From positions 310,001 through 374,000 of the forward strand of contig NZ_CP083954.1 in the NCBI RefSeq assembly GCF_006442975.2: a stretch of 64,000 bases of DNA, given 5' to 3'. Shown here one piece after another: positions 25,447-33,937 of the stretch (positions are counted from its first letter, which is position 1; the number at the start of each line of letters is the position of its first letter). The stretch is from Mesorhizobium sp. B2-1-1 (GTDB lineage Bacteria; Pseudomonadota; Alphaproteobacteria; Rhizobiales; Rhizobiaceae). A program made the translations under genes and the position numbers. The notes below the pieces were generated by a model. That model did no database searches. It had not been told where the DNA came from and saw nothing but the letters and a program-made list of their open reading frames with translations.

Positions 25447-25946
25447 CCCGCATCGTCGCGCGGCCGCTGACCCGCGAGGGCTTTGCCCCGTTCGGCGATG
25501 TCATCGACATGGGCGGCGACAACCACTACCCGATCAATGGCGGCAAGGCCGAGCGCTACCATGATCTGGCGACCGCCGAGGCCGTGGGGCCGAATGCGCG
25601 CGTGCTGATCTCGATGGTGCGCGGCACGCCTTACGAATTGCCGCTGGCGCTGACCATGGTCGAGCGTCACCCGCTCGGCAGCCAGGCCTTTGTCCCGCTG
25701 TCGCCACGACCGTTCCTGGTCGTCGTCTGTCATGACGGCAAGGACGGTCCGGCCGAGCCGCATGCCTTCATCACCAAGCCAGGGCAAGGCATCAATTATT
25801 CACGCAATCTATGGCACGGCGTACTGACGCCATTGGGTGAGCCCCAGGATTTCCTGATCGTCGACCGTGGCGGCGACGGCTCCAATCTCGAAGAATTCCA
25901 TTTTTCGCACGCCTACGAGATTCATCTCCCCGACGAGATCCTTTGA
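25443..25946 (+). CDS. allA: Ureidoglycolate lyase
   Basis: A 167-residue AllA-family lyase that cleaves ureidoglycolate to glyoxylate and urea. Signatures: ARPLTREGFAPFGDVID at the N-terminus, RHPLGSQAFVPL, AFITKPGQGINYSRNLWHG and FLIVDRGGDGSN. Start: a GTG at 25443 that overlaps the allE stop (GTGA). No ATG is available at the conserved N-terminus. The gene ends by sharing one base with the next start. The glyoxylate produced connects to glycerate kinase at the left of the purine region. Confidence 0.95.
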   Translation: MTRIVARPLTREGFAPFGDVIDMGGDNHYPINGGKAERYHDLATAEAVGPNARVLISMVRGTPYELPLALTMVERHPLGSQAFVPLSPRPFLVVVCHDGKDGPAEPHAFITKPGQGINYSRNLWHGVLTPLGEPQDFLIVDRGGDGSNLEEFHFSHAYEIHLPDEIL

Positions 25947-26539
25947 TGACCGACATTTCGCTGATCGACCGCCTGCTCGACGTCATCGAGCACGACATCG
26001 TGCCGAAGACGCAGGAAGGCGTCGCCCATGGCAACAAGCTGTTCGGCGCGGCGATCCTGAAGAAAGGCGACCGCTCGCTGGTGCTGGCCGAAACCAACAA
26101 CGAGATCGAAAACCCGCTCTGGCATGGCGAAGTGCACTGCCTGAAACGCTTCTACGAAATGCCCAAAGCCGAACGTGTCGACACCAAGGAGGCCATCTTC
26201 CTGGCCACGCACGAGCCCTGTTCGCTCTGCCTGTCGGCGATCACCTGGACCGGTTTCGACAATTTCTACTATCTGTTCAGCCACGAGGATTCGCGCGACA
26301 GTTTTGCCATCCCGCACGATCTGAAAATCCTGAAAGAGGTCTTCACCCTCGATCCCGGCGGTTACAATGCCGAGAACGCCTATTGGAAGAGCTTTTCGAT
26401 CCGCAGGCTGGTGCGGGCGCTGCCCGAGGCGGAACGCGGGCGGCTGGAGGCGCGCATCGGCAAGATTGCAGCACTTTATGAAGCGCTCTCTGGCGACTAC
26501 CAGGCCAACAAGGCCGAGAACGACATTCCGCTGAACTGA
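25946..26539 (+). CDS. Cytidine-deaminase-like zinc deaminase in the ureide operon
   Basis: A 197-residue protein of the CDA/guanine-deaminase fold. The catalytic zinc site is visible as WHGEVHCL (histidine and glutamate) and HEPCSLCLSAI (two cysteines). The C-terminal part (DPGGYNAENAYWKSFSIRRL) is not found in tRNA adenosine deaminases. The substrate is unknown; homologous deaminases act on guanine, cytosine or pterins. Its start overlaps the allA stop by one base, so it belongs to the purine operon. Guanine deaminase activity is already covered by guaD, so it may act on another purine or an aminopyrimidine. Confidence 0.75.
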   Translation: MTDISLIDRLLDVIEHDIVPKTQEGVAHGNKLFGAAILKKGDRSLVLAETNNEIENPLWHGEVHCLKRFYEMPKAERVDTKEAIFLATHEPCSLCLSAITWTGFDNFYYLFSHEDSRDSFAIPHDLKILKEVFTLDPGGYNAENAYWKSFSIRRLVRALPEAERGRLEARIGKIAALYEALSGDYQANKAENDIPLN

Positions 26540-26622
26540 GGGCACCAAGCAGCGGCACAGGTCGCATATTCCACTGCTCCAGTCGCGAATGGCGATTGAA
26601 ACTTGCCGCGCCGCGAGGCGTT

Positions 26623-28617
26623 ATGCGCGCCATGAAAACCGTCACCGAGTTTCCCCGCAAGGTCGTCGAATTCCCTGATATGGGCATCGTTATGCCGGAT
26701 GGCTGCCGGCTGTCGGCGCGGGTGTGGATGCCGGAAGATGCCGGCGACGATCCGGTGCCTGTCATCCTCGAGCACCTGCCCTACCGCAAGCGCGACGGCA
26801 CCATCTTTCGCGACCAGCTGACGCATCCCTATTTCGCCGGCCACGGCTATGCCTCGATCCGTGTCGACATGCGCGGCAATGGCGATTCCGAAGGGCTGAT
26901 GGACGACGAATATTCCGAGCAGGAGTTGCAGGACGCCTGCGACGTCATCGCCTGGGCGGCCGCCCAACCCTGGTGCAACGGCAATGTCGGCATGATGGGC
27001 ATTTCCTGGGGCGGCTTCAACTGCCTGCAGGTGGCAGCCATGCAGCCGCCGGCGCTCAAGGCGGTGATCAGCCTGTGCTCGACCGTTGATCGCTATGCCG
27101 ACGACATCCACTACAAGGGCGGCTGCCTGCTGCTGGAGAATTTCGGCTGGGCCTCGACAATGCTGTCCTATTCGTCACGGCCGCCGGACCCGCTGCTGGC
27201 GGGCGACAACAGATGGCGCGACCTGTGGCTCAGCCGGCTGGAGAACCAGTCGTTCCTTTTGCCACTCTGGCTTGGCCACCAGCACCGCGACGCCTACTGG
27301 AAACGGGGATCGGTCTGCGAGGATTTCTCCGCCCTCAAGGCCGCGGTGCTGTCGATCGGCGGCTGGCATGACGGTTACCGCAACACCATCTCGCATCTCG
27401 TCGCCAACATCGAGGCGCCGGTCAAAGGCATTGTCGGCCCTTGGATCCACAAATACCCGCATTATGCCGGGCCCCAGCCGGCAATCGGCTTCCTGCAGGA
27501 AGCGCTGCGCTGGTGGGACCGCTGGCTGAAGGGTATCGAGACCGGCGTCGAGGCCGACCCGGCCTACCGCGCCTATGTGATGGACAGCGTGCGGCCAGCG
27601 CGCTGGCATCCGGAACGGCCGGGCCGCTGGGTGGCGGAGCGGCAGTGGCCTTCGCCCGACATCAAGACGCAAACGATCGACCTGATCCCGGCGGGCGGTA
27701 AATCCGTCACCATCGCTTCGCCGCAAAGCTGTGGGCTGGCCGGCGGTGAGTATTTCCCGTTCACCTTCGGCCCGGAATTGCCGGGGGACCAGCGTCCCGA
27801 CGACGCGCTGTCGGTGTGTTTCGACCAGCAGGAACTCGCCGAGGCGATCGACATCGTCGGCGCACCGGAAGTCGAGGTCCGGTTATCCTGCGACCGTCCG
27901 CAGGCCAACATCGCGGTGCGGCTTTGCGACGTGCATCCCGATGGCGCCTCGGAACTGATCTCCTATGGCGTGCTCAACCTCACGCACCGCCTCTCGCACG
28001 AATTCCCGCAAGCGCTTGTCCCCGGCGAGAGCGTTTCGGCACGCGTCGTGCTCGACCAGTGCGCCTATCGCGTGCCGGCCGGCCACCATTTGCGCATAGC
28101 CGTCTCGAACGCCTATTGGCCCATGATCTGGCCCTCGCCGGAGCCGGTCCGCCTGAGCCTGTCGGCGGCGACGCTGAAGCTGCCGCTGCGCCCGTTGGCG
28201 ACGGGCGACGAGGTCACGTTCGCCGCGCCGGAGGCTGCTTCCCCCTGGGCAACCGAGACGATCCGCCCGGCCAATTCGGAACGCCGCGTCGACCGCGACG
28301 AGAAGACCGGCATCGTCACGCTTTCCATAGAAGACGATTTCGGCGAGGTGCGCGATCTTGCACATGGCCTGGCGAACGGCAGCATCGCCCGCGAGACCTG
28401 GACGATCCATCCGGACGATCCGTTGTCGGCTGGGGGACGGACGCATTGGACGCAAACCCTGTCGCGAAGCGGATGGTCGGTGCGCACCGAAACATCGGCC
28501 GAAATACGCTCGGACGCCAAAAACTTCATCGTAAGCGCCCGAATTGAAGCTTACGAAGGCGAAAAACTCGTCTTCGAACGCGATTTTGAACAGGCGGTTC
28601 CGCGCTCGCTTGTTTGA
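26623..28617 (+). CDS. CocE/NonD-family hydrolase (X-Pro dipeptidyl-peptidase S15 superfamily)
   Basis: A 664-residue alpha/beta hydrolase. The N-terminal catalytic domain has VRVDMRGNGDSEG-type IRVDMRGNGDSEG, the nucleophile elbow GISWGGFN (serine), GWHDGYRNT and the histidine region VGPWIHKYPHYA. A C-terminal jelly-roll domain (about 380-560) of the cocaine-esterase/PepX type follows (DIVGAPEVEVRLSCDRPQAN, AGHHLRIAVSNAYWP). The last ~100 residues are an extra region. Such enzymes hydrolyse esters or acyl/peptidyl amides. It precedes the dipeptide-type ABC transporter, so it may process an imported conjugate. ATG 26632 is an alternative start. Confidence 0.85.
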   Translation: MRAMKTVTEFPRKVVEFPDMGIVMPDGCRLSARVWMPEDAGDDPVPVILEHLPYRKRDGTIFRDQLTHPYFAGHGYASIRVDMRGNGDSEGLMDDEYSEQELQDACDVIAWAAAQPWCNGNVGMMGISWGGFNCLQVAAMQPPALKAVISLCSTVDRYADDIHYKGGCLLLENFGWASTMLSYSSRPPDPLLAGDNRWRDLWLSRLENQSFLLPLWLGHQHRDAYWKRGSVCEDFSALKAAVLSIGGWHDGYRNTISHLVANIEAPVKGIVGPWIHKYPHYAGPQPAIGFLQEALRWWDRWLKGIETGVEADPAYRAYVMDSVRPARWHPERPGRWVAERQWPSPDIKTQTIDLIPAGGKSVTIASPQSCGLAGGEYFPFTFGPELPGDQRPDDALSVCFDQQELAEAIDIVGAPEVEVRLSCDRPQANIAVRLCDVHPDGASELISYGVLNLTHRLSHEFPQALVPGESVSARVVLDQCAYRVPAGHHLRIAVSNAYWPMIWPSPEPVRLSLSAATLKLPLRPLATGDEVTFAAPEAASPWATETIRPANSERRVDRDEKTGIVTLSIEDDFGEVRDLAHGLANGSIARETWTIHPDDPLSAGGRTHWTQTLSRSGWSVRTETSAEIRSDAKNFIVSARIEAYEGEKLVFERDFEQAVPRSLV

Positions 28618-28770
28618 GCGGCAAGGCATTGGTCCAATTGCGACGTGCCATTTACGCCACGGCATGTCGCATTCGGTCTTGCTTACCGCTTTCCCTTGCG
28701 GTCATTATTCCCCTCACAAGAAACAAGAAAACGACCACTAAGGTCGAACCAACAGAGTGAGGAACTCAAA

Positions 28771-30357
28771 ATGTCAAACGAACTGGAATTCCTTAGCCGA
28801 CGCGTCGCCTCAGGCAAGCTCAGCCGTCGGGATTTTCTCGGCCGGGCGGCAGCGCTCGGCGTCACCGCGACCTTCGCCAACTCACTGCTTTCGAGCGCGG
28901 CGCGCGCAGCCGGCCCGGTCAAGGGCGGCACGCTCAAGGCAGGCCTGGTTGGCGGCGAGTCCACCAACAGCCTGGATCCAGCCCTGTTCATGACGCAGGT
29001 GCCGTTCGCCTTCGGCAAGATGTGGGGCGAACTGATCGTCGAGCTTTCCCCAGAGGGCAAGCTCGAGAACCGCATCGCCGAGGAGATCGGCTCGTCCGAC
29101 GATGCCAAGGTCTGGACACTGAAGATCCGCGACGGCGTCGAATTCCACAATGGCAAGACGGTGACCGCCGAAGACGTCGCCGCCACGCTCGAGCGTCATT
29201 CGGACGAGAAGTCGAAGTCCGGCGCGCTCGGCTACATGAAAGGCATCGAAAGCATCAAGGCCAGCGGCAAGGAAGTGGTGCTGACGCTGAAGGAGGCCAA
29301 TGCCGATCTGCCCTACCTGCTCAGCGACTACCACCTGATCGTCCAGCCCAATGGCGGCAAGGACAAGGCCGATGCCGGCATCTCGGCGGGCCCTTACAAG
29401 GTCACCACCAACGAGCCCGGCGTGCGCCATGGCGGCGAGCGCTTCGCCAATTACTGGCAGGGCGACAAGATGGGCCATGCCGACCAGATCGAGATCATCG
29501 TCATCAACGACGCTACGGCCCGTACGGCCGCCCTGCAGGGCGGCCAGGTCAACATGGTCAACCGCGTCGAGCCGAAGATCGTCGACCTGATCAAACGCGT
29601 GCCGGGCGTCACCATCCGCAACCATGCGGGACCGGGCCACTACGTCTTCATCATGCACTGCAATACGGCGCCGTTCGACAACAACGACCTCAGGATGGCG
29701 CTGAAGCTGGCGATCGACCGCGAAGAAATGCTGAAGAAGGTGCTGCGCGGTTACGGTTCGCTCGGCAATGATTTCCCGATCAATGCCGCCTACCCGCTGT
29801 TCACCGAGATCGAGCAGCGCACATACGATCCGGACAAGGCCAAGTTCCACTACAAGAAGTCGGGGCATGACGGCGCGGTGCTGCTCAGGACCTCCGACGT
29901 CGCCTTTCCCGGCGCCGTCGACGCGTCCCAGCTTTTCCAGCAGAGCGCGGCCAAGGCCGGCATCCAGATCGAGCTCAAGCGCGAGCCGGGCGACGGCTAC
30001 TGGAACGAGGTCTGGAACAAGCAGCCCTTCTGCGCCTCCTATTGGGGCGGACGCTCGACCCAGGACCAGATGTACTCGACCGCCTACCTGTCGACCGCCG
30101 ACTGGAACGACACGCGTTTCAAGCGCCCGGATTTCGACAAGATGGTGCTGGCGGCGCGCGCCGAGCTGGACGAGGCCAAGCGCAAGGCGATGTATCACGA
30201 CATGGCCGTCATGGTGCGCGACGAAGGCGGCCTGATCCTGCCGATGTTCAACCAGTTCATCGACGCCACCGGCGCCAAGGTGGGCGGCTGGGTGGACGAT
30301 CCGCACCAGGAGTTGATGAATGGCTATGCCCTGGCAAAGTGCTGGCTCGAAGCCTGA
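28771..30357 (+). CDS. ABC transporter substrate-binding protein, family 5 (dipeptide type), Tat-exported
   Basis: A 528-residue periplasmic binding protein (SBP_bac_5). The N-terminus has a twin-arginine signal, SRRDFLGRAAALG (R19, R20), ending near SSAARAAG. The mature protein shows GGTLKAGLVGGESTNSLDPA, LKIRDGVEFHNGKTVTAEDV and FDNNDLRMALKLAIDREEML, typical of the peptide/opine/nickel group. GAGG precedes the ATG at 28771. It is a close paralogue of the protein at 33938, and one permease/ATPase set lies between the two. The ligand is unknown. Confidence 0.9.
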   Translation: MSNELEFLSRRVASGKLSRRDFLGRAAALGVTATFANSLLSSAARAAGPVKGGTLKAGLVGGESTNSLDPALFMTQVPFAFGKMWGELIVELSPEGKLENRIAEEIGSSDDAKVWTLKIRDGVEFHNGKTVTAEDVAATLERHSDEKSKSGALGYMKGIESIKASGKEVVLTLKEANADLPYLLSDYHLIVQPNGGKDKADAGISAGPYKVTTNEPGVRHGGERFANYWQGDKMGHADQIEIIVINDATARTAALQGGQVNMVNRVEPKIVDLIKRVPGVTIRNHAGPGHYVFIMHCNTAPFDNNDLRMALKLAIDREEMLKKVLRGYGSLGNDFPINAAYPLFTEIEQRTYDPDKAKFHYKKSGHDGAVLLRTSDVAFPGAVDASQLFQQSAAKAGIQIELKREPGDGYWNEVWNKQPFCASYWGGRSTQDQMYSTAYLSTADWNDTRFKRPDFDKMVLAARAELDEAKRKAMYHDMAVMVRDEGGLILPMFNQFIDATGAKVGGWVDDPHQELMNGYALAKCWLEA

Positions 30358-30372
30358 GCCGGCCTTGCCCAG

Positions 30373-31332
30373 ATGTCCTCACCCATCGTGAAACTGGTGG
30401 CCCAGCGCGTCGCGCTGGGCATCCTCCTTTTGTTGGCCGTCTCGGTCCTGATCTTCGCCGGCACACAGATCCTGCCCGGCGACGTCGCGCAAGCCATCCT
30501 AGGGCAGTCGGCGACACCGGAATCGCTCGCCAATCTGCGTGAGCAGCTTGGGCTCAACGATCCGGCCTATATCAGGTATTTCCGCTGGCTCGGCGGCGTT
30601 TTGACCGGCGATCTCGGGACCGCCATGTCGAGCGGACAGGATATCGCAACATCGATCAAGGGCCGGCTGTGGAACACGCTTTTCCTCGCCTTCTGGGCGG
30701 CGATCGTGGCCATTCCACTGGCCATAACGCTTGGCCTGATCGCGGTGCGCTACCGCAACGGCTGGGTCGACAAGCTGATCTCGGGACTGGCGCTCGCCTC
30801 GACCTCCTTCCCGGAATTCTTCATCGGCTACTTGCTGGTCTTCTACTTCGCGGTTCAGCATCAGTGGTTCCCCGCCATCTCGACCGTCTATGACGGCATG
30901 CCTTTCGGTGAACGCATGCAGGCGATCGCGCTGCCGGCGGCGGCGCTGACGCTGGTGGTGCTTGCCCATATGATGCGCATGACGCGCGCGGCGATCCTAA
31001 ACGTCATGCAATCGGCCTATGTGGAGACCGCCGAGCTCAAGGGGCTCTCGGCTTTCGCGGTCATCCGCAAACATGCCTTCCCGAACGCCATCGCGCCGAT
31101 CATCAACGTCGTCATGCTCAACCTCGCCTATCTGATCGTCGGCGTGGTCGTGGTCGAAGTGATCTTCGTCTATCCCGGCATGGGGCAGTATCTGGTCGAT
31201 CACGTCACCAAGCGCGACGTGCCGGTGGTGCAGGCGGTCGGACTGATCTTCGCCGCCGTCTATATCGGCCTCAACATCATCGCTGACATAGCGGCAATCG
31301 TCGCCAATCCGCGCCTGAGGCATCCCAAATGA
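30373..31332 (+). CDS. ABC transporter permease (DppB type)
   Basis: A 319-residue inner-membrane permease with six helices and the DppB/OppB N-terminal layout (VKLVAQRVALGILLLLAVSV, GDVAQAILGQSATPESLANL). The EAA-type ATPase contact loop is ETAELKGLSAFAVIRKHAFP. The ending LNIIADIAAIVANPRLRHP is standard. It overlaps the following dppC-type gene by four bases. It forms the pore with that protein. Confidence 0.92.
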   Translation: MSSPIVKLVAQRVALGILLLLAVSVLIFAGTQILPGDVAQAILGQSATPESLANLREQLGLNDPAYIRYFRWLGGVLTGDLGTAMSSGQDIATSIKGRLWNTLFLAFWAAIVAIPLAITLGLIAVRYRNGWVDKLISGLALASTSFPEFFIGYLLVFYFAVQHQWFPAISTVYDGMPFGERMQAIALPAAALTLVVLAHMMRMTRAAILNVMQSAYVETAELKGLSAFAVIRKHAFPNAIAPIINVVMLNLAYLIVGVVVVEVIFVYPGMGQYLVDHVTKRDVPVVQAVGLIFAAVYIGLNIIADIAAIVANPRLRHPK

Positions 31333-32168
31333 AGAGGGCGGGCATGCTCGACATCAAACGCATCCCCGTGCCCGCGCTGGTCGGCCTGGTGCTGACGGCC
31401 CTGTTCGTGCTGGCGGCCATCTTCGCGCCGTGGCTTGCGCCGCACGGCAATGGCGAGATCGTCGGCGACGTCTGGGAGCCCATGTCGGCGGCGCACTGGC
31501 TGGGCACCGACAACCTTGGCCGCGATCTGCTGTCGCGCATGATCTATGGTGCGCGCATCACCCTTTTCATCGCAGTGCTCGCCACGGCGTTGTCCTTCTC
31601 GCTTGGCGCCATTCTCGGCTTTTCGGCGGCGGTGTTCGGCGGCTGGTTCGACACGCTGCTGTCGCGCCTCGTCGATCTTCTGATGTCGATCCCGACGCTG
31701 ATCATGGGCCTTGTCGTGCTCTCGGTGCTGCCGACAAACCTGGTGACGCTGATCCTGGTGATGGGCATTCTCGACTCGACCCGCGTCTACCGCCTGTCGC
31801 GCGCGGTGGCCGTCGACATCAACGTCATGGACTATGTCGAAGCCGCCAAGCTGCGCGGCGAAGGCAGCACCTGGATCATCTTCCGCGAGATCCTGCCCAA
31901 TGCGCTGTCGCCGCTGGTCTCGGAACTCGGCCTGCGCTTCATCTATGCCGTGCTGTTCCTGTCGACGCTCTCCTTTCTTGGCCTCGGCGTACAGCCGCCG
32001 GATGCCGACTGGGGCGGCATGGTCAAGGAAAACAAGGACGGCATCGTCTTCGGCATTGCCGCGGCGCTCATACCGGCGGCCGCGATCGCGGCGCTTGCGA
32101 TCTCGGTCAATCTCGTCGCCGACTGGGTGCTCAACCGCACGACAAGCCTGAAAGGAGGACGCGGATGA
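31329..32168 (+). CDS. ABC transporter permease (DppC type)
   Basis: A 279-residue second permease: AHWLGTDNLGRDLLSRMIYG (the DppC hallmark after the first helix), then five further helices and the EAA loop YVEAAKLRGEGSTWIIFREI. The C-terminal part has FLGLGVQPPDADWGGMV. It starts at ATGA overlapping dppB-type, and its own stop overlaps the ATPase start, so the four transporter genes are tightly coupled. Confidence 0.92.
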   Translation: MKRAGMLDIKRIPVPALVGLVLTALFVLAAIFAPWLAPHGNGEIVGDVWEPMSAAHWLGTDNLGRDLLSRMIYGARITLFIAVLATALSFSLGAILGFSAAVFGGWFDTLLSRLVDLLMSIPTLIMGLVVLSVLPTNLVTLILVMGILDSTRVYRLSRAVAVDINVMDYVEAAKLRGEGSTWIIFREILPNALSPLVSELGLRFIYAVLFLSTLSFLGLGVQPPDADWGGMVKENKDGIVFGIAAALIPAAAIAALAISVNLVADWVLNRTTSLKGGRG

Positions 32169-33823
32169 TGGCCGACAGCAAAGCGAAATCCAGCCCGCTC
32201 CTCGATATCCGCAACCTGCGCATCGAAGCCATGGTCTACCCACCGGGCGAAGCGCCAAAGACCATCACGCTCGTCCACGACGTCTCGCTGACCCTGGAAA
32301 AGGGCAAGGTGCTCGGCCTGATCGGCGAATCCGGTGCCGGCAAGTCGACCATCGGCCTGTCTTCGATGGGTTATGGGCGCGGCGGCGTGCGCATCACCGG
32401 CGGCGAGGTGCTCCTCAACGGCCGCGACATCCTCAAGGGCGGCAAGGAAGGTTTCCGCAGGCTGCGCGGCCGCGAGGTCTGCTATGTCGCGCAGTCGGCG
32501 GCAGCGGCGTTCAACCCGGCGCACAGGCTGATGGACCAGGTTGTCGAAGCCACCCTCCTGCACGGCAGGGCGACGCGCGCGGAGGCCGAGAAACGCGCCG
32601 TCGCGCTGTTCAAGAAGCTGAGCCTGCCCAATCCCGAAACCATCGGCGAGCGTTTCCCGCACCAGGTCTCCGGCGGCCAGCTGCAGCGTGTGATGACGGC
32701 GATGGCGCTGTGCTCGGAACCGGACCTGATCGTCTTCGACGAGCCGACGACGGCGCTCGACGTGACGACGCAGATCGACGTGCTGTCGGCGATCAAGGAC
32801 GCCATCCGCGACACGCATGTGGCCGCGCTCTACATCACCCACGACCTCGCCGTCGTCGCCCAGGTGTCGGACGAGATCATGGTGCTGCGCCACGGCCGGC
32901 TGGTCGAATGGGGCGGCACCCGCCAGATCATCAAGGAGCCGCGCCAGGAGTACACCAACGCTCTGGTGTCAGTGCACGAGATCGAACACGCCGAGCAGAA
33001 ACCCGGCGTCTCGCCATTCCTGTCCGTGAAGAACGTCACCGCCGCTTATGGCGGCGGTCATGTCAAGGTGCTGAAGAACGTCTCCGTCGATATCTATCCC
33101 GGCCAGACGCTGGCGGTGGTCGGCGAGTCCGGCTCCGGCAAGTCGACGCTGGCGCGCGCCATCACAGGGCTCCTGCCGCCCGAACAGGGCACGGTGACCT
33201 TCGACGGGCGCCCGCTTGCCAACCGGCTTGCCGACCGGCCGAAGGAGGATCTGCGGCAGCTGCAGATGATTTACCAGATGGCCGACGTGGCCATGAACCC
33301 GCGCCAGACCGTCGGCACCATCATCGGCCGGCCGCTGGAGTTCTATTTCGGCATGCGGGGACGTGAGCGCGACCGGCGCGTCGCCGAATTGCTCGACGAG
33401 ATCGAGATGGGCAAAGGCTTCCTCGACCGCTATCCGGCGGAGCTGTCGGGCGGCCAGAAGCAGCGCGTCTGCATCGCCCGCTCGCTCGCCGCCAAACCGA
33501 AGCTGATCATCTGCGACGAGGTGACCTCGGCGCTCGACCCGCTGGTGGCCAACGGCATTCTCAAGCTTTTGTTGAACCTGCAGCAGCACGAGAAGGTCGC
33601 ATATCTCTTCATTACCCACGACCTTGCGACGGTAAGGTCGATCGCCGATTCGATCGCGGTGATGTATCGCGGCGAGGTGGTCCGTTACGGTTCCAAAAGC
33701 AAGGTGCTCACACCGCCTTTCGATGCCTATACCGACCTCCTGCTGTCCTCGGTTCCGGAAATGGAGATCGGCTGGCTGGAAAAGGCGATCAAGGGGCGAC
33801 GCATGGCGAGCGCCGGGAACTAG
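32165..33823 (+). CDS. Fused dipeptide-type ABC ATPase (DppD-DppF in one chain)
   Basis: A 552-residue protein with two complete nucleotide-binding domains. Domain 1 has Walker A GESGAGKST (about 54-62), signature VSGGQLQRV and Walker B LIVFDEPTT. Domain 2 has Walker A GESGSGKST (about 319), signature LSGGQKQRV and Walker B LIICDEVTSALD. In E. coli the two are separate proteins, DppD and DppF; the fusion makes an obligatory heterodimer. It starts at 32165 inside the dppC-type stop. It powers the transporter, and probably serves both binding proteins. Confidence 0.93.
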   Translation: MMADSKAKSSPLLDIRNLRIEAMVYPPGEAPKTITLVHDVSLTLEKGKVLGLIGESGAGKSTIGLSSMGYGRGGVRITGGEVLLNGRDILKGGKEGFRRLRGREVCYVAQSAAAAFNPAHRLMDQVVEATLLHGRATRAEAEKRAVALFKKLSLPNPETIGERFPHQVSGGQLQRVMTAMALCSEPDLIVFDEPTTALDVTTQIDVLSAIKDAIRDTHVAALYITHDLAVVAQVSDEIMVLRHGRLVEWGGTRQIIKEPRQEYTNALVSVHEIEHAEQKPGVSPFLSVKNVTAAYGGGHVKVLKNVSVDIYPGQTLAVVGESGSGKSTLARAITGLLPPEQGTVTFDGRPLANRLADRPKEDLRQLQMIYQMADVAMNPRQTVGTIIGRPLEFYFGMRGRERDRRVAELLDEIEMGKGFLDRYPAELSGGQKQRVCIARSLAAKPKLIICDEVTSALDPLVANGILKLLLNLQQHEKVAYLFITHDLATVRSIADSIAVMYRGEVVRYGSKSKVLTPPFDAYTDLLLSSVPEMEIGWLEKAIKGRRMASAGN

Positions 33824-33937
33824 CCAGCGGTTCGCCAGTCAAGGAGATGACGAACGTCATCCGGATGCAACACTGGAGGGCCAGACGTCCTTCGGACGGC
33901 ATCGCCTGTGTGCGGTTGTTTCAAAAAGGGGTAGGAC

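Noticed and set aside
28882..30306. 474-residue minus-strand ORF
   Set aside because: Antisense shadow of the first binding protein.
31430..32164. N-terminal extension of the fused ABC ATPase
   Set aside because: It is a shadow of the dppC-type permease in another frame; the ATPase starts at the ATGATG at 32165.
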